A stretch of DNA of 64,000 bases from Ruegeria sp. 6PALISEP08 (GCF_001238295.1 NZ_LGXZ01000006.1:243997-307996), one strand, 5' to 3'. Shown: positions 1-9,917, counted from the stretch's first letter. Made by a program: numbers and translations. The notes: generated by a model from the sequence alone, not told the origin.

Positions 1-527
1 CTTTGGCTGGCGTAATCTGGTATTTCCTGATGAACCCAAGCCTTGGCATTGTCGCTTATTGGCTCAAGGCGCTGGGAGTGAACTGGAATCATTACGTAAA
101 TGGCGACCAGGCGTTGTTGCTGGTGATTGTCGCGGCGGCGTGGAAGCAGATCAGCTATAACTTCCTGTTCTTTCTGGCCGGTCTGCAAAGCATCCCGAAA
201 TCGTTGATCGAAGCGGCTGCCATTGATCGCGCCAGCCCGGCGCGGCGATTCTGGACCATCGTGTTCCCGCTGCTGACGCCCACCACATTCTTTCTGCTGG
301 TGATCAATCTGGTCTATGCCTTCTTTGACACCTTTGCACTGATCCACGCCACAACCGAAGGCGGCCCGGTCGATGCGACTTCGATTCTGGTTTATCGTGT
401 CTATTCCACCGGCTTCGTTGGTCAGGACTATGGCAGCTCAGCCGCGCAGTCAGTTGTTCTGATGGCGCTGGTGGTCGGCATGACCTTCATCCAATTCCGC
501 TATATCGAGCGCAAGGTGAACTACTGA
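1..527 (+). CDS. ugpA: Glycerol-3-phosphate-type ABC transporter permease, 5' truncated
   Basis: Inner-membrane permease of a binding-protein-dependent importer of the MalF/UgpA family. The window begins inside the gene (frame starts at base 3), so the first helices are missing and about 174 residues remain. Hydrophobic segments and the permease EAA loop ([15 protein letters not shown], just before a long hydrophobic stretch) are visible. The [14 protein letters not shown] segment resembles UgpA proteins I recall. The stop TGA shares its A with the ATG of the next permease gene, so the two are translationally coupled. The binding protein (ugpB) would lie upstream, outside the window. The substrate is inferred from family resemblance and from the downstream phosphatase and DeoR regulator; another polyol phosphate or sugar is possible. 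Confidence 0.85.
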   Translation, partial: LAGVIWYFLMNPSLGIVAYWLKALGVNWNHYVNGDQALLLVIVAAAWKQISYNFLFFLAGLQSIPKSLIEAAAIDRASPARRFWTIVFPLLTPTTFFLLVINLVYAFFDTFALIHATTEGGPVDATSILVYRVYSTGFVGQDYGSSAAQSVVLMALVVGMTFIQFRYIERKVNY

Positions 528-1375
528 TGGTCGAAAATCGCCCCTTCCTGACCGTTCTGACCCATGCTGCGCTGATAATCGGAGTGCTGTTTCTATGCTT
601 TCCGGTCTGGATGGCGCTGGTGGCATCAACACATAGCGCCGACGCGCTTTCCTCATCCCCGATCCCGATGTGGTTTGGCGATCAGGGCTGGCAAAACTAT
701 TCACTCTTGATCAGCCGGGGCCTGCCCGAAGCGGGTGGTGTGCCGCTGGGCCGTATGATGCTGAACAGTGCGATCATGGCGCTGGGGATCACGTTTGGCA
801 AAATCGCCATTTCGATCATCTCGGCCTATGCGGTGGTCTATTTCAAGTTCCCGTTCCGCATGGTGTTCTTCTGGATGATCTTCATCACCCTCATGCTGCC
901 GGTCGAGGTGCGCATTCTACCGACGTTTGACGTCGTCACCAAAATGGGGCTGCTCAACAGCTATGCGGGGTTGATCGTGCCGCTGATTGCATCTGCGACA
1001 GCGACGCTTCTGTTCCGTCAGTTCTTTCTGACCATCCCCGATGAGTTGGTCGAGGCCGCGCGGATCGACCGCGCCGGACCACTGCGCTTCTTCTGGGACA
1101 TTTTGCTGCCGCTGAGCCGTACGAACATAGCGGCGCTGTTCATCATCCTTTTCATCTTCGGCTGGAACCAATACCTGTGGCCGCTTTTGGTAACCACGGA
1201 CGAGGGGCTATACACCATCGTTATGGGTATTCAACGCATGGTGAATTCGGGTGAAAGTCTTCCTGTCTGGCATTTGATCATGGGTACGGCCGTTCTGGCG
1301 ATGATCCCGCCGGTTCTGGTTGTGATTGCAATGCAAAAGCTCTTTGTCAAAGGGCTTGTGGAAAGCGAGAAATAA
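527..1375 (+). CDS. ugpE: Glycerol-3-phosphate-type ABC transporter permease
   Basis: Second inner-membrane permease of the importer (MalG/UgpE family), 282 residues, the normal length. There is an N-terminal hydrophobic helix, several further hydrophobic segments and the EAA loop ([20 protein letters not shown], around residue 180) that docks on the ATPase. The [12 protein letters not shown] segment near residue 215 is typical of UgpE. The ATG overlaps the stop of the preceding permease gene by one base, and the stop lies one base before the ATPase gene. It pairs with the truncated permease to form the channel. Transport of glycerol-3-phosphate or glycerophosphodiesters is inferred from family resemblance. 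Confidence 0.88.
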   Translation: MVENRPFLTVLTHAALIIGVLFLCFPVWMALVASTHSADALSSSPIPMWFGDQGWQNYSLLISRGLPEAGGVPLGRMMLNSAIMALGITFGKIAISIISAYAVVYFKFPFRMVFFWMIFITLMLPVEVRILPTFDVVTKMGLLNSYAGLIVPLIASATATLLFRQFFLTIPDELVEAARIDRAGPLRFFWDILLPLSRTNIAALFIILFIFGWNQYLWPLLVTTDEGLYTIVMGIQRMVNSGESLPVWHLIMGTAVLAMIPPVLVVIAMQKLFVKGLVESEK

Positions 1376-1376
1376 T

Positions 1377-2462
1377 ATGGCCAATCTGAGCATCAGGTCA
1401 CTGGGCAAAACCTATCCCGGCGGCGTGTCGGCTGTACGCGACGTCGATATTAAGATTCAGGATGGTGAGTTCATCGTGTTGGTGGGCCCATCGGGCTGTG
1501 GAAAATCTACGATTCTGCGGATGATTGCGGGTCTGGAAACCATCACGACAGGTGATCTGGATATTGACGGGCGTCGGGTGAACGATCTGGAACCCGGAGA
1601 CCGGGATATTGCCATGGTATTCCAGAACTATGCCCTTTACCCGCATATGACTGTGCGTGCGAATATGGAATATGGTCTGAAAAACGAAGGACTGCCCAAG
1701 GACGAGATCGCCGAGCGTATTGCCGAGGCGTCGCGCACGTTGCGCCTTTCGGATTACCTGGACCGCAAACCGCGTCAGCTTTCGGGTGGTCAACGCCAGC
1801 GCGTCGCCATGGGTCGCGCCATCGTGCGCAAACCGAAAGTGTTCCTGTTTGACGAGCCGCTTTCAAACCTCGACGCCAAGCTGCGCACCCAATTGCGGGC
1901 CGAGCTGAAGGCGCTTCATGCGCGCCTGAACGGTACCTTCATCTATGTGACCCACGATCAGGTCGAAGCGATGTCGCTGGCTGATCGTATCGTGATCATG
2001 AGCGAGGGAAAGATCGAACAGATCGGCACGCCGATGGATCTATATCTGCGCCCCGCAACACGCTTTGTTGCGGAATTCATCGGCACCCCGGCGATGAACT
2101 TTATCGACGCGACTGTCGGATCTGATGGGCATTCGTTGCAGATCGGAGAGCAGATGATTGCCGCAGACGCGCCGATACATGCACCGGCAGGTACCTTGGT
2201 GAGCGTGGGTGTCCGTCCCGAGCATCTTCATCGCGGACAGGATCATGCGATGCATGTGAAGCTGAAAACAGGCTTTGTCGAGCAATTGGGCGCCGACACG
2301 ATCGTGCATGGCGAGGCCTCTACCAACGGCACAGCCTCACCGCTCGGTGTACGTCTTCAGGGGGTGCACATGCCCGAACCCGGAAGCGAGTTGCAACTGG
2401 GGGCGGCTTTGTCGGACCTGCATTTTTTCGACACAGCCAGCGGCCAGCGTTTGAATACATGA
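1377..2462 (+). CDS. ugpC: ABC transporter ATP-binding protein (UgpC/MalK type)
   Basis: Cytoplasmic ATPase that powers the UgpAE channel, 361 residues. It shows Walker A (GPSGCGKST, residues 37-45), Q-loop [10 protein letters not shown] near 81-90, signature LSGGQ (135-139), Walker B VFLFDE (155-160) and the H-loop YVTHDQ, followed by a C-terminal TOBE-like regulatory domain. I chose ATG 1377 instead of the upstream in-frame ATG 1326 because 1326 lies inside ugpE and the protein [16 protein letters not shown] begins where family members begin. The start is one base after the ugpE stop, and the stop overlaps the next gene by four bases, so this is one operon. Confidence 0.9.
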   Translation: MANLSIRSLGKTYPGGVSAVRDVDIKIQDGEFIVLVGPSGCGKSTILRMIAGLETITTGDLDIDGRRVNDLEPGDRDIAMVFQNYALYPHMTVRANMEYGLKNEGLPKDEIAERIAEASRTLRLSDYLDRKPRQLSGGQRQRVAMGRAIVRKPKVFLFDEPLSNLDAKLRTQLRAELKALHARLNGTFIYVTHDQVEAMSLADRIVIMSEGKIEQIGTPMDLYLRPATRFVAEFIGTPAMNFIDATVGSDGHSLQIGEQMIAADAPIHAPAGTLVSVGVRPEHLHRGQDHAMHVKLKTGFVEQLGADTIVHGEASTNGTASPLGVRLQGVHMPEPGSELQLGAALSDLHFFDTASGQRLNT

Positions 2463-3436
2463 GCTCAGATTCGATCTCTCAGGCGATCACCCCGCGACTT
2501 GAACCGACAGGTCCTATTTGGGACGATATCTCGCGCGCGATCACGCCGGGTATGGCTTTCCAATGGTATGAAGACATTCGGGACCGGCTGCCAGATGCGC
2601 CAAGCCGATCAGGAGGGTTGCACCACATCCCCGATCTGGGGGCGATCACGGATCAGGCTGACGTTTTTGTCTTTGACGCTTATGGCGTGCTCAATACCGG
2701 AAAGCTTCCGATCCCGGGGGCGGCGGAACGGATCAAAAATCTGCGTGCGGCCAGTAAAACGATATTTGTTCTGACCAACGCAGCCAGCTATGCCGCCGCC
2801 CAAGCGCAGGGTGTGTTCCGGGGTCTGGGTTTCGACTTTTCGCTGAGTGAGATCGTGTCCAGCAGGATGGTGTGCGAGAATCACATGCCGCAACTGGCCA
2901 GCGGGCTACGATGGGGTGCAGCAGCCCCTGCCAACTGGACCCAGGACGAGGTAGAAGTTCCCACGTTGCACCTGCTGGACGATATCGAGGTTTACGATCA
3001 GGCGGGCGGCTTCCTTTTCCTAAGCACATTGGATTGGAACAGTGGGCGGCAGGCGCTTTTGCTGGACAGTCTGGCCCGAAATCCCCGACCGGTTGTCGTG
3101 GCAAACCCTGATCTGGTTGCGCCCCGCGAAACCGGTCTAACGCGAGAGCCCGGATTCTATGCGCATGATGTGCAGTCCCGTCTCGGGATAAAGCCAACGT
3201 TTCACGGCAAGCCTTTTGCTTCGGTCTACGAAGAGATCGAACGTCGCACAGGTGCGGTTGATCCTCGTCGCATTGTCATGGTGGGTGATACGTTGCATAC
3301 AGATATTCTGGGGGGCCAATCGCGCGGCTGGGGTTCGGTTTTGATCATCAACCATGGTTTGTTTGCTGGGCAATCCGTGCAGAAATACATCGATGTGAGC
3401 GGGGTGTTTCCGGACTGGATTGCGCCGAGCATTTGA
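2459..3436 (+). CDS. HAD-superfamily class IIA phosphatase
   Basis: Predicted cytoplasmic phosphatase of the NagD/class IIA HAD group, 325 residues. Motif I is DAYGVLN (residues 73-79, with Asp73 as nucleophile and Tyr75 where many HADs have Asp), motif II is VLTNAAS (around 103-109), and the C-terminal HAD motif is [13 protein letters not shown] (around 277-289), giving the acid residues for Mg2+ binding. It starts four bases inside ugpC (ATGA overlap) and is overlapped in turn by the DeoR gene. The context suggests it dephosphorylates the imported phosphate ester, for example glycerol phosphate, but this is inference. An N-terminal extension of about 65 residues precedes the HAD core, as I recall for the proteobacterial TIGR01459-type family. 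Confidence 0.75.
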   Translation: MSSDSISQAITPRLEPTGPIWDDISRAITPGMAFQWYEDIRDRLPDAPSRSGGLHHIPDLGAITDQADVFVFDAYGVLNTGKLPIPGAAERIKNLRAASKTIFVLTNAASYAAAQAQGVFRGLGFDFSLSEIVSSRMVCENHMPQLASGLRWGAAAPANWTQDEVEVPTLHLLDDIEVYDQAGGFLFLSTLDWNSGRQALLLDSLARNPRPVVVANPDLVAPRETGLTREPGFYAHDVQSRLGIKPTFHGKPFASVYEEIERRTGAVDPRRIVMVGDTLHTDILGGQSRGWGSVLIINHGLFAGQSVQKYIDVSGVFPDWIAPSI

Positions 3437-3450
3437 GAGGGATCTGGATT

Positions 3451-4206
3451 TTGGACTTGAACGACAGGCAACGGACGATCCTGGATCTCATCCGCCAGTC
3501 GGGTCTGCAATCAATTACGGACCTGTCCCAACATTTTGACGTGGCCACACAGACCATCCGACGGGACATCAACGCGCTGTGCGACGAGGGCCTTGCGCGC
3601 CGTGTTCATGGCGGCGTTGTGGCGCCGAGCAATCCTGTCAATCTGAACTTCAGGTCGCGTCGTGTGATGAACGAGGGGGCAAAGCGCGCCATTGGTCAGG
3701 CCGCCGCCCAAATGATCCCACAGGGCGCAACAGTCATGCTGGGCATCGGAACCACTGTGCAATACGTGGCCGAGGCCTTGCTGGAGCATTCCGACCTGAC
3801 TGTTGTCACCAACAATCTTGAGGTTGCGACCATTTTTTGCGGTTCGGTCTCAGCCGAGGTTCACTTTACCGCCGGGGTCTTGCGGCCCGAAGACCGTGAC
3901 GTCGTTGGCGGGCAAACTCTGTTGGATTATCAAAGGTTCCGTGCCGACTTTGGTGTTATCGGTGCAGGCGGCTTGTCTGCCGAATTCGGGTTGCTGGATT
4001 TCAAACCCATTGACGCGGATGTCAGCCGTATGATCCTGCAGCAATCCCGACAGTCGCTGCTGGTGGCCGATGCGGAGAAATGGAAAACATCGCCGAAGTT
4101 CCAGGTTGCCGGTTTCGACAGGATCGACACCATGGTGACAAACGCTGTGCCGCCTCGCGCGATTGATGGCTTGGCCCTGCATCAAGTCGCAGATCACGCG
4201 ACCTGA
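3451..4206 (+). CDS. DeoR-family transcriptional regulator (GlpR-like)
   Basis: DNA-binding repressor of the DeoR family, about 251 residues. The N-terminal winged helix-turn-helix carries the family pattern (residues roughly 15-60, including TIRRDINALCDEGLARRVHGG), followed by a sugar-phosphate isomerase-like sensor domain (VMLGIGTTVQYVAEAL, VVTNNLEVA). The frame could start at TTG 3433, which overlaps the phosphatase stop, but TTG 3451 gives MDLNDRQRTIL and has GAGAGG 10 bases upstream, so it is preferred. Both are TTG starts, so the exact start is uncertain. As last gene of the ugp-HAD unit it probably controls that operon in response to a phosphorylated sugar or polyol. Confidence 0.82.
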   Translation: MDLNDRQRTILDLIRQSGLQSITDLSQHFDVATQTIRRDINALCDEGLARRVHGGVVAPSNPVNLNFRSRRVMNEGAKRAIGQAAAQMIPQGATVMLGIGTTVQYVAEALLEHSDLTVVTNNLEVATIFCGSVSAEVHFTAGVLRPEDRDVVGGQTLLDYQRFRADFGVIGAGGLSAEFGLLDFKPIDADVSRMILQQSRQSLLVADAEKWKTSPKFQVAGFDRIDTMVTNAVPPRAIDGLALHQVADHAT

Positions 4207-4241
4207 TCCTCAATGCGCGAGCTTCTGCAGGCGACAAAATG

Positions 4242-4274
4242 AAAAAGGCCCGCGCATCCACTGTGCGGGCCCTT
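4242..4274. terminator. Bidirectional terminator between deoR-type gene and BMP gene
   Basis: Hairpin with arms GGCCCGCGCA (4247-4256) and TGTGCGGGCC (4262-4271), 10 pairs with one G-T, loop TCCAC. It is preceded by five A and followed by CTTT. It sits between convergent genes, so it can serve both strands. Confidence 0.8.
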
Positions 4275-4295
4275 TCGATCACTTAAGCGCGCAGA

Positions 4296-5369
4296 TTACT
4301 GCGGAATTTCGCCTTCCAAACCTTCGACATAGAAGTTCATGCCTGCCAGCGTGCCGTCGTCAGCAGTTTCTCCTTCAGCCAACCAGTCGCTACCGTCCTG
4401 CTTTTTCAGCGGGCCGGTGAAGGGGTGGTACTCACCCGCAGCCATGGCGGCTTTCAGTGCCAAGGCCTCTTCCTTGACATCGGCAGGAACGGCTTCCGTG
4501 ATCTCGCCGATTGCAACCATGCCTTCCCGAATGCCATCCCATGTGTTGGCGCTTTCCCATGTGCCATCCATGACAGCTTGGGTCCGTGCAATGTAGTAGG
4601 GGGCCCAATCATCGATGATCGACGAGACGCGCGGGAACGGAGCATATTCGCTCATGTCCGAGGCCTGACCAAAGGTGACAACGTTACCCGCCTCTTGCGC
4701 AGCTGCCTGCGGGGCAGTCGAGTCGGTGTGTTGCAGGATAACGTCCGCGCCCTGTTCAATCAGAACAGTGGCGGCGTCAGCCTCTTTTGCTGGATCAAAC
4801 CACGTGTATGCCCAGACGATCTTGAACTCGACATCCGGGTTCACCTTCTTGGCGTGGATATAGGCCGAGTTGATGCCACGGATCACTTCGGGGATCGGGT
4901 ACGAACCGATATATCCGATGATGTTGGATTTGGTCATGTTACCCGCGATGTGGCCCTGAACAGCGCGACCTTCATAGAAACGGGCCGAATAGACCGAGAC
5001 GTTGTCGGCGGTCTTATAGCCGGTCGCGTGCTCGAACTTCACGTTCGGGAACTTCTGGGCCACGTTGATGGTCGGATCCATGTAGCCGAACGAAGTGGTA
5101 AAGATCAGATCGGCACCTTCCAGCGCCATCTGGGTCATAACACGCTCGGCATCGGGACCTTCGGGAACCGATTCAACAAAGACGGTTTCAACCTTGTCGC
5201 CAAAGTGATCCTCGACGGCCAGACGGCCCTTGTTGTGTTCATAGGTCCAGCCACCGTCACCCACGGGGCCGACATAGACGAAACCGACCTTGGTTTTGTC
5301 TTGCGCAACGGCACCAGTCGCCAGACCCAGCGCGATTGCAGCCGTTGTCAGAAGTGATTTGAATTTCAT
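4296..5369 (-). CDS. BMP-family ABC transporter substrate-binding protein
   Basis: Periplasmic binding protein of the Bmp/Med family (purine nucleoside or base ligands), 357 residues. A signal peptide is visible at residues 1-20 (MKFKSLLTTAAIALGLATGA then VAQDKTKVGF). The mature protein shows the family segments VGPVGDGGWTYEHN and ADLIFTTSFGYMDP. ATG 5369 is chosen over an in-frame TTG at 5384 because GGGGAG lies just upstream and the signal peptide starts there. It is the last gene of the xdhABC-ATPase-permease-permease operon. The location beside xanthine dehydrogenase makes hypoxanthine, xanthine, guanosine or similar the likely ligand. Confidence 0.88.
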   Translation of the reverse strand: MKFKSLLTTAAIALGLATGAVAQDKTKVGFVYVGPVGDGGWTYEHNKGRLAVEDHFGDKVETVFVESVPEGPDAERVMTQMALEGADLIFTTSFGYMDPTINVAQKFPNVKFEHATGYKTADNVSVYSARFYEGRAVQGHIAGNMTKSNIIGYIGSYPIPEVIRGINSAYIHAKKVNPDVEFKIVWAYTWFDPAKEADAATVLIEQGADVILQHTDSTAPQAAAQEAGNVVTFGQASDMSEYAPFPRVSSIIDDWAPYYIARTQAVMDGTWESANTWDGIREGMVAIGEITEAVPADVKEEALALKAAMAAGEYHPFTGPLKKQDGSDWLAEGETADDGTLAGMNFYVEGLEGEIPQ

Positions 5370-5401
5370 GTAGTTACTCCCCAAGTTGGTTCAGTTGGCC
5401 C

Positions 5402-6322
5402 CTAGTGTGAGGCATGGAAGATCCGGCCCAATGCGGCAGGTGCGCTGCTCTTGTCGGCCGAAAGGATCACAAGCACAAGGATCGTGATGATATAAGGCGA
5501 CATTGCCAGATACTCGACGGGGATGGCAACGCCTGCTGCCTGCAAATTAAGCTGCAACACGGTGATACCGCCAAACAAGTAGGCACCCAACAAGGCACGC
5601 CATGGTTTCCAGCTGGCAAATACCACCAGCGCCAGAGCAATCCAGCCCACACCCGCGGTCATACCCTCGGTCCACTGTGGCACGCGGATCAGGCTGATAT
5701 AGGCCCCGCCCAGACCCGCGCAGGCCCCGCCAAACAGGATCGCCATGACGCGGATCTTGATGACCTTATAACCAAGCGCGTGCGCGGCATCGTGGTTTTC
5801 ACCAACCGCGCGCAGGATCAGACCGACACGGGTATATTTGAGCGTGGCCCAAACCGCTGCGGTCAAAGCGATGCCAACATAGAGGATCGGGTCATGCTGG
5901 AACAGGATCGGCCCGATGACGGGAATGTCGCTGAGTACCGGAATGTGGATATCACCCATACTCGGGGGTTTGACGCCCACATAGCTTTGCCCCATCAAAG
6001 CGCTGAACCCCAGACCGAACAGCGTCAGTGCAAGGCCGCTTGCCACCTGATTGGCCAATGCCACCTGTGTCAGCAGTACAAACAGCAGCGACAGCACTGC
6101 ACCACCAATTGCCGCCGCAACAAAGCCTAGCCAGGGCGATCCGGTCTCGACCGAGATGGCAAAGCCACTGATTGCGCCCACGATCATCATACCCTCGACA
6201 CCAAGGTTCAGAACGCCTGCTTTCTCGACGACCAGCTCTCCGATCGCAGCCAGCAGCAGGGGGGTTGCGGCCACCATCAGCGAGGCAACCAGAAGGACGG
6301 GATTGATTTCACCAAGGTCCAT
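5402..6322 (-). CDS. Nucleoside-type ABC transporter permease (BMP system, second permease)
   Basis: Integral inner-membrane permease of the branched-chain amino acid/nucleoside class (BPD_transp_2), 306 residues with about eight to ten hydrophobic segments. The pattern GELVVEKAGVLNLGVEGMM near residues 27-45 is the hallmark of the second permease in BMP/nucleoside systems. Its ATG overlaps the stop of the preceding permease gene by one base, and the binding-protein gene follows after 32 bases. Together with its partner it forms the channel for purine uptake. The family is clear from sequence; the purine specificity is from context. Confidence 0.87.
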   Translation of the reverse strand: MDLGEINPVLLVASLMVAATPLLLAAIGELVVEKAGVLNLGVEGMMIVGAISGFAISVETGSPWLGFVAAAIGGAVLSLLFVLLTQVALANQVASGLALTLFGLGFSALMGQSYVGVKPPSMGDIHIPVLSDIPVIGPILFQHDPILYVGIALTAAVWATLKYTRVGLILRAVGENHDAAHALGYKVIKIRVMAILFGGACAGLGGAYISLIRVPQWTEGMTAGVGWIALALVVFASWKPWRALLGAYLFGGITVLQLNLQAAGVAIPVEYLAMSPYIITILVLVILSADKSSAPAALGRIFHASH

Positions 6323-7404
6323 TATGCTACCTCGCTACGAGCCGCACGGATGCGGTAGTTGGTCAGAAGATCGAAAGCCAGCAGGAAAAACAGAAGCATC
6401 CCCTGGAAAACTTGGATCGCTGCGGCCGGCAGGCCCAGCTTCGACTGCGCGATTTCGCCGCCAATATAGGTCAGCGCCATCAGGCCGCCGGCCAGCAGGA
6501 TACCCACCGGATGCAGGCGGCCCAGAAAAGCGACGATGATCGCGGTAAAGCCATAGCCAACGTTAAAATCGATGCTGACTACGCCCGAAGGCCCCGAGAC
6601 CTCGAACATCCCGGCCAGCCCGGCCAGCGCCCCGGACAAGCCCAGACAGAACAGGATCAACCGCGCCGGGTTCACACCCGCGAACTTCGCCGCACGCGGC
6701 GCCTCACCCGTTAGACGGATGTGGAAGCCCAGCATGTGCCGGTTCAGCAGCACATACGCAAAGATCACGGCGATCAGTGCTGTCACCACACCCCAATGCA
6801 TGCCGGACCCGGCGATCAGCTCGGCGTTATGCGCGCTGTCATATTGCTGCAGGTTGCGCGATCCGGGAAAGCCAAAGCCCTCTGGGTTCTTCAGCAGGCC
6901 CAGCGAGACCGAGGCCAGCATCTGCTCGGCCACATAGACCAGCATCAGCGACACCAGGATTTCATTGGTGCCAAAACGTACTTTCAGAAAGGCCGGGATC
7001 ATCGCCCAGAGCCAACCGCCGAACGCGCCCGAAATCACCATGATCGGGAAGATGTAAAACGCATCCAAAGGATAGAAGGCCAGACCAGCACCAGCGCCAA
7101 AGATGGCACCCATGATGTATTGCCCTTCGGCACCGATATTCCAGATACCGGCCCGAAAGCCCAGCGACAGACCGATGGCAATCAGAACCAAAGGTGCGCC
7201 TTTGACCAACAATTGTGGACGGTAGTAGAAGGCAAACTCGCCAAACAGCGGTTCCCAGAAAATAGTGCCAATGGCTTCAATCGGGTTCTTGCCCAGAATG
7301 GTAAACAGCACCCCTCCAAACACCATTGTCGCCAGCACCGCCACCAGAGGGGTCGCATAAGACCACGCCTTGGACGGCTGTGGCCGCTTCTCCAATACAA
7401 TCAT
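6322..7404 (-). CDS. Nucleoside-type ABC transporter permease (BMP system, first permease)
   Basis: Inner-membrane permease of the same importer, 360 residues and longer than its partner, as usual for the YufP-like subunit. Motifs include GFRAGIWNIGAEGQYIMGAI in the middle, typical of this subunit. The frame opens at GTG 7464, but ATG 7404 is preferred: GGGGGG lies 8-13 bases upstream and the product MIVLEKRPQPSKAW looks like family N-termini. With this start there is a gap of 63 bases to the ATPase gene, the only loose joint in the operon. Its stop overlaps the next permease start. Confidence 0.87.
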   Translation of the reverse strand: MIVLEKRPQPSKAWSYATPLVAVLATMVFGGVLFTILGKNPIEAIGTIFWEPLFGEFAFYYRPQLLVKGAPLVLIAIGLSLGFRAGIWNIGAEGQYIMGAIFGAGAGLAFYPLDAFYIFPIMVISGAFGGWLWAMIPAFLKVRFGTNEILVSLMLVYVAEQMLASVSLGLLKNPEGFGFPGSRNLQQYDSAHNAELIAGSGMHWGVVTALIAVIFAYVLLNRHMLGFHIRLTGEAPRAAKFAGVNPARLILFCLGLSGALAGLAGMFEVSGPSGVVSIDFNVGYGFTAIIVAFLGRLHPVGILLAGGLMALTYIGGEIAQSKLGLPAAAIQVFQGMLLFFLLAFDLLTNYRIRAARSEVA

Positions 7405-7467
7405 CTGCTCAGCCCCCCACATTCTTCTTCTTTTCTTAAAAACTCTCGCCGAAGGCGACACCACGGA

Positions 7468-8985
7468 TCACACATGCGCCACCTCCATGCCATGGGCACC
7501 ACCCATCATCAGGCCGATCTCGTCCACAGTCAGACCTGTCGTTGGGCGCGGTGCGCTCAGCCGTCCTTCATTCAAAGCCGCAAAGCTGTCCGAAATTTCC
7601 ATCAATTCATCCAGATCCTGGCTGATGCAGACTACCGCAGTTCCCTTAGCGGCCAGATCCAGAATGGCCTGCCGGATCGCTGCCGCCGCCGCTGCATCCA
7701 CGCCCCAGGTGGGCTGGTTCACCACAAGAACGTCGGGGTTTTGCAACACTTCGCGACCAATCACGAATTTCTGCAAGTTCCCTCCGGACAAAGACCGCGC
7801 GGCATTCTCAGGCCCTGGCGTGCGAACGTCAAAAGCGCTTATGATCTTCTCGGCAAAGCTTTTGGTCTCGGCCCATTTCAAGAAGCCGTTGCTTTCCAGC
7901 CGTTCCCGCACCGATCCGGTCAGCAAGGCGTTTTCCGTCAGGCTCATATCCGGGGCTGCTGCATGGCCCAGCCGTTCTTCGGGGGCCGTCAGCACACCCA
8001 GCTTGCGCCGCGCGGTGGGGCCAAGTTTGCCGATCCGTTGACCGTTGAACTTGATCGCATCCGCAGCGGTCAGGATTTCACCCGACAGCACACCCAGCAA
8101 TTCATCCTGTCCATTCCCGGCAACGCCACCAATGCCCAGAACTTCGCCCTTGCGGACGGTCATGTGGATGTTCTTCAGCGCCGTGCCGAATTCCGACGGT
8201 GACGGCACTGATAGCCCAGTGACATCCAGAGCAACCCCACCAAAGTCACGCCCCGAGCGTTCAGGCGTCTGCAGGGTCGAGCCCACCATCATCTCGGCCA
8301 TGTCCCGCGCGGATGTCTCGGCGGGCACGCATTCGCCCACGTTCTTACCCAGTCTCAGGATCGTCGCGTGATCACACAGCGTCCGGATTTCTTCAAGCTT
8401 GTGCGAAATATAGAGGATCGATGTGCCTTCGGAGCGCAGCTTGTTCAGCGTCTCAAACAGGATGTCGACTTCTTGTGGAGTCAGCACGCTCGTCGGCTCG
8501 TCCATGATGAGCAGCTTGGGGTCTTGCAACAGACAGCGGATGATCTCGACCCGCTGACGCTCTCCTGCGGACAGATCCCCAACAGTGCGGAACGGGTCCA
8601 GTGGCAGGCCATATGCCTCGGACACTTCGCGGATACGTGAGGCCAGATCGCCCATTGGCGGTGGATTCTCCATCCCCAACGCGATGTTCTCGGCCACATT
8701 CAGCGCGTCGAAGAGCGAAAAGTGCTGAAACACCATTGCAATACCGTCAGCCCGTGCAGATCGAGGTTCAGGGGGCGCGAAAGGCTGGCCGCGCAACAGC
8801 ATGGTGCCGCTGTCAGGCTTCACCAATCCATAGATCATTTTGACCAGTGTCGATTTTCCGGCGCCGTTTTCCCCCAGCAGGGCGTGAACTTCGCCCTCGC
8901 CGATGTCGAAAGACACCTGATCATTGGCCACGACGCCGGGATAGGCTTTGGTTAGCCCTTGCAGGCTCAAAAGTGGAGTGGTCAC
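7468..8985 (-). CDS. Nucleoside-type ABC transporter ATP-binding protein, duplicated ABC domains
   Basis: Cytoplasmic ATPase of 505 residues with two fused ABC domains, the architecture of sugar and nucleoside importers. Domain 1 has Walker A GENGAGKST, signature LSAGERQRVEI and Walker B LLIMDEP. Domain 2 has a degenerate P-loop (GVAGNGQDE), signature LSGGNLQKF and VLVVNQPTWGVD, where Asn replaces the Walker B Asp, which is common in the second half of this family. The open frame extends to 9165, but GTG 8985 is preferred: it overlaps the xdhC stop as GTGA, has GAAGGA upstream, and gives VTTPLLSLQGLTKAYPG. The overlap ties transport translationally to the xanthine dehydrogenase genes. Confidence 0.88.
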   Translation of the reverse strand: MTTPLLSLQGLTKAYPGVVANDQVSFDIGEGEVHALLGENGAGKSTLVKMIYGLVKPDSGTMLLRGQPFAPPEPRSARADGIAMVFQHFSLFDALNVAENIALGMENPPPMGDLASRIREVSEAYGLPLDPFRTVGDLSAGERQRVEIIRCLLQDPKLLIMDEPTSVLTPQEVDILFETLNKLRSEGTSILYISHKLEEIRTLCDHATILRLGKNVGECVPAETSARDMAEMMVGSTLQTPERSGRDFGGVALDVTGLSVPSPSEFGTALKNIHMTVRKGEVLGIGGVAGNGQDELLGVLSGEILTAADAIKFNGQRIGKLGPTARRKLGVLTAPEERLGHAAAPDMSLTENALLTGSVRERLESNGFLKWAETKSFAEKIISAFDVRTPGPENAARSLSGGNLQKFVIGREVLQNPDVLVVNQPTWGVDAAAAAAIRQAILDLAAKGTAVVCISQDLDELMEISDSFAALNEGRLSAPRPTTGLTVDEIGLMMGGAHGMEVAHV

Positions 8986-9917
8986 GCGCTCAGGTCCTTC
9001 TTCAACTCGTTCTGCCAGGCCGGGCGCAACAGTTGCGCGGCAACGCCAACGGCGATCAACTGCGGGTGTTTGCCCAGGTTCGGATCGCCAATCGGACAGG
9101 TTATCCGGCTGATCCGCTCGGGCGAATGCCCAAGCGCCGCCAGCCGCGACCGGAATCGCGCCCATTTCGTAGCCGAGCCGATCAGTCCCGCAAAGCGGAA
9201 ATCATGCAAAAGCAGCCTGTTGCACAGTTCCAGGTCCAAATTGTGTGAATATGTCAGCACAAGGTGCTCGGCATCGGTCGGTGCGTGTCGGACCAGCTCG
9301 GCCGGTTTTACTGCCGGAACCACGGTTACACTCTTGGGGGCGGTGGTCGGAAACCGATCCGGGCCGGTGTCGATCCAGGTGATTGCAAGGTCGGGCAGCG
9401 GTGACAGAACATCCACCAGAGCCCGTCCGACATGACCGGCACCCCAGATCCAGAGGTGTCGGGTTGGTTTGTGCACCGGCTCAATCATCCAGCCATCGAC
9501 TATCTGGGGTTCAGGAGTGATCCCCTGGCCACGCGCGGTTGCCAGCAATCGTTTGACCGATAACGGCATCTCCCCGCCAGATGTGGCACGCACGATGAGT
9601 GTTTCATCCAGCGTTTCCAGCGCCGCGCGGTCATAGACCTCGCTGAGCAGCGAAACCGCGCCACCGCAACATTGTCCCATCTCGGGTCCAAGCGCGTGGT
9701 GGGTCAGGCGCGAAGCTTGGGTCTGTGCCCGCGCCGCCCCGGCCGCCTGAAATTCCAGCGTACCGCCACCTATGGTGCCGCTTTGTCCGTCCTTCCAGAC
9801 AAGCATGGCCGCGCCGACTTCGCGCGGGGATGATCCTTTGATCCCGGCAATGACCACGCGGACCACTTGTCCGTGGGTTTTGACTGCCTCCCTCAAAGCC
9901 TCCAGATCAAATCCCAT
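8982..9917 (-). CDS. xdhC: Xanthine dehydrogenase accessory protein XdhC
   Basis: Cofactor chaperone that binds and sulfurates the molybdenum cofactor and delivers it to XdhB, 311 residues. The N-terminal XdhC/CoxI domain carries IAGIKGSSPREVGAAMLV and the GTIGGGTLEF segment; a Rossmann-like C-terminal domain contains LWIWGAGHVGRALVDVL. Cysteines in EMGQCCGG near residue 84 match the conserved CCGG of the family. The ATG overlaps the xdhB stop by one base. Its stop overlaps the ATPase GTG. Consistent with context, XDH needs this factor in Rhodobacter-type organisms. Confidence 0.92.
   Translation of the reverse strand: MGFDLEALREAVKTHGQVVRVVIAGIKGSSPREVGAAMLVWKDGQSGTIGGGTLEFQAAGAARAQTQASRLTHHALGPEMGQCCGGAVSLLSEVYDRAALETLDETLIVRATSGGEMPLSVKRLLATARGQGITPEPQIVDGWMIEPVHKPTRHLWIWGAGHVGRALVDVLSPLPDLAITWIDTGPDRFPTTAPKSVTVVPAVKPAELVRHAPTDAEHLVLTYSHNLDLELCNRLLLHDFRFAGLIGSATKWARFRSRLAALGHSPERISRITCPIGDPNLGKHPQLIAVGVAAQLLRPAWQNELKKDLSA

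Noticed and set aside
4425..5357. 310-residue open frame on the plus strand opposite the BMP gene
   Set aside because: Shadow of a G+C-rich gene; no ribosome site, low-complexity His/Asp-rich text, and the opposite strand encodes a clear binding protein.
6721..8202. 493-residue plus-strand open frame opposite the permease and ATPase genes
   Set aside because: Gln/His/Arg-rich shadow frame; it crosses two real minus-strand genes with Walker motifs and a stop between.
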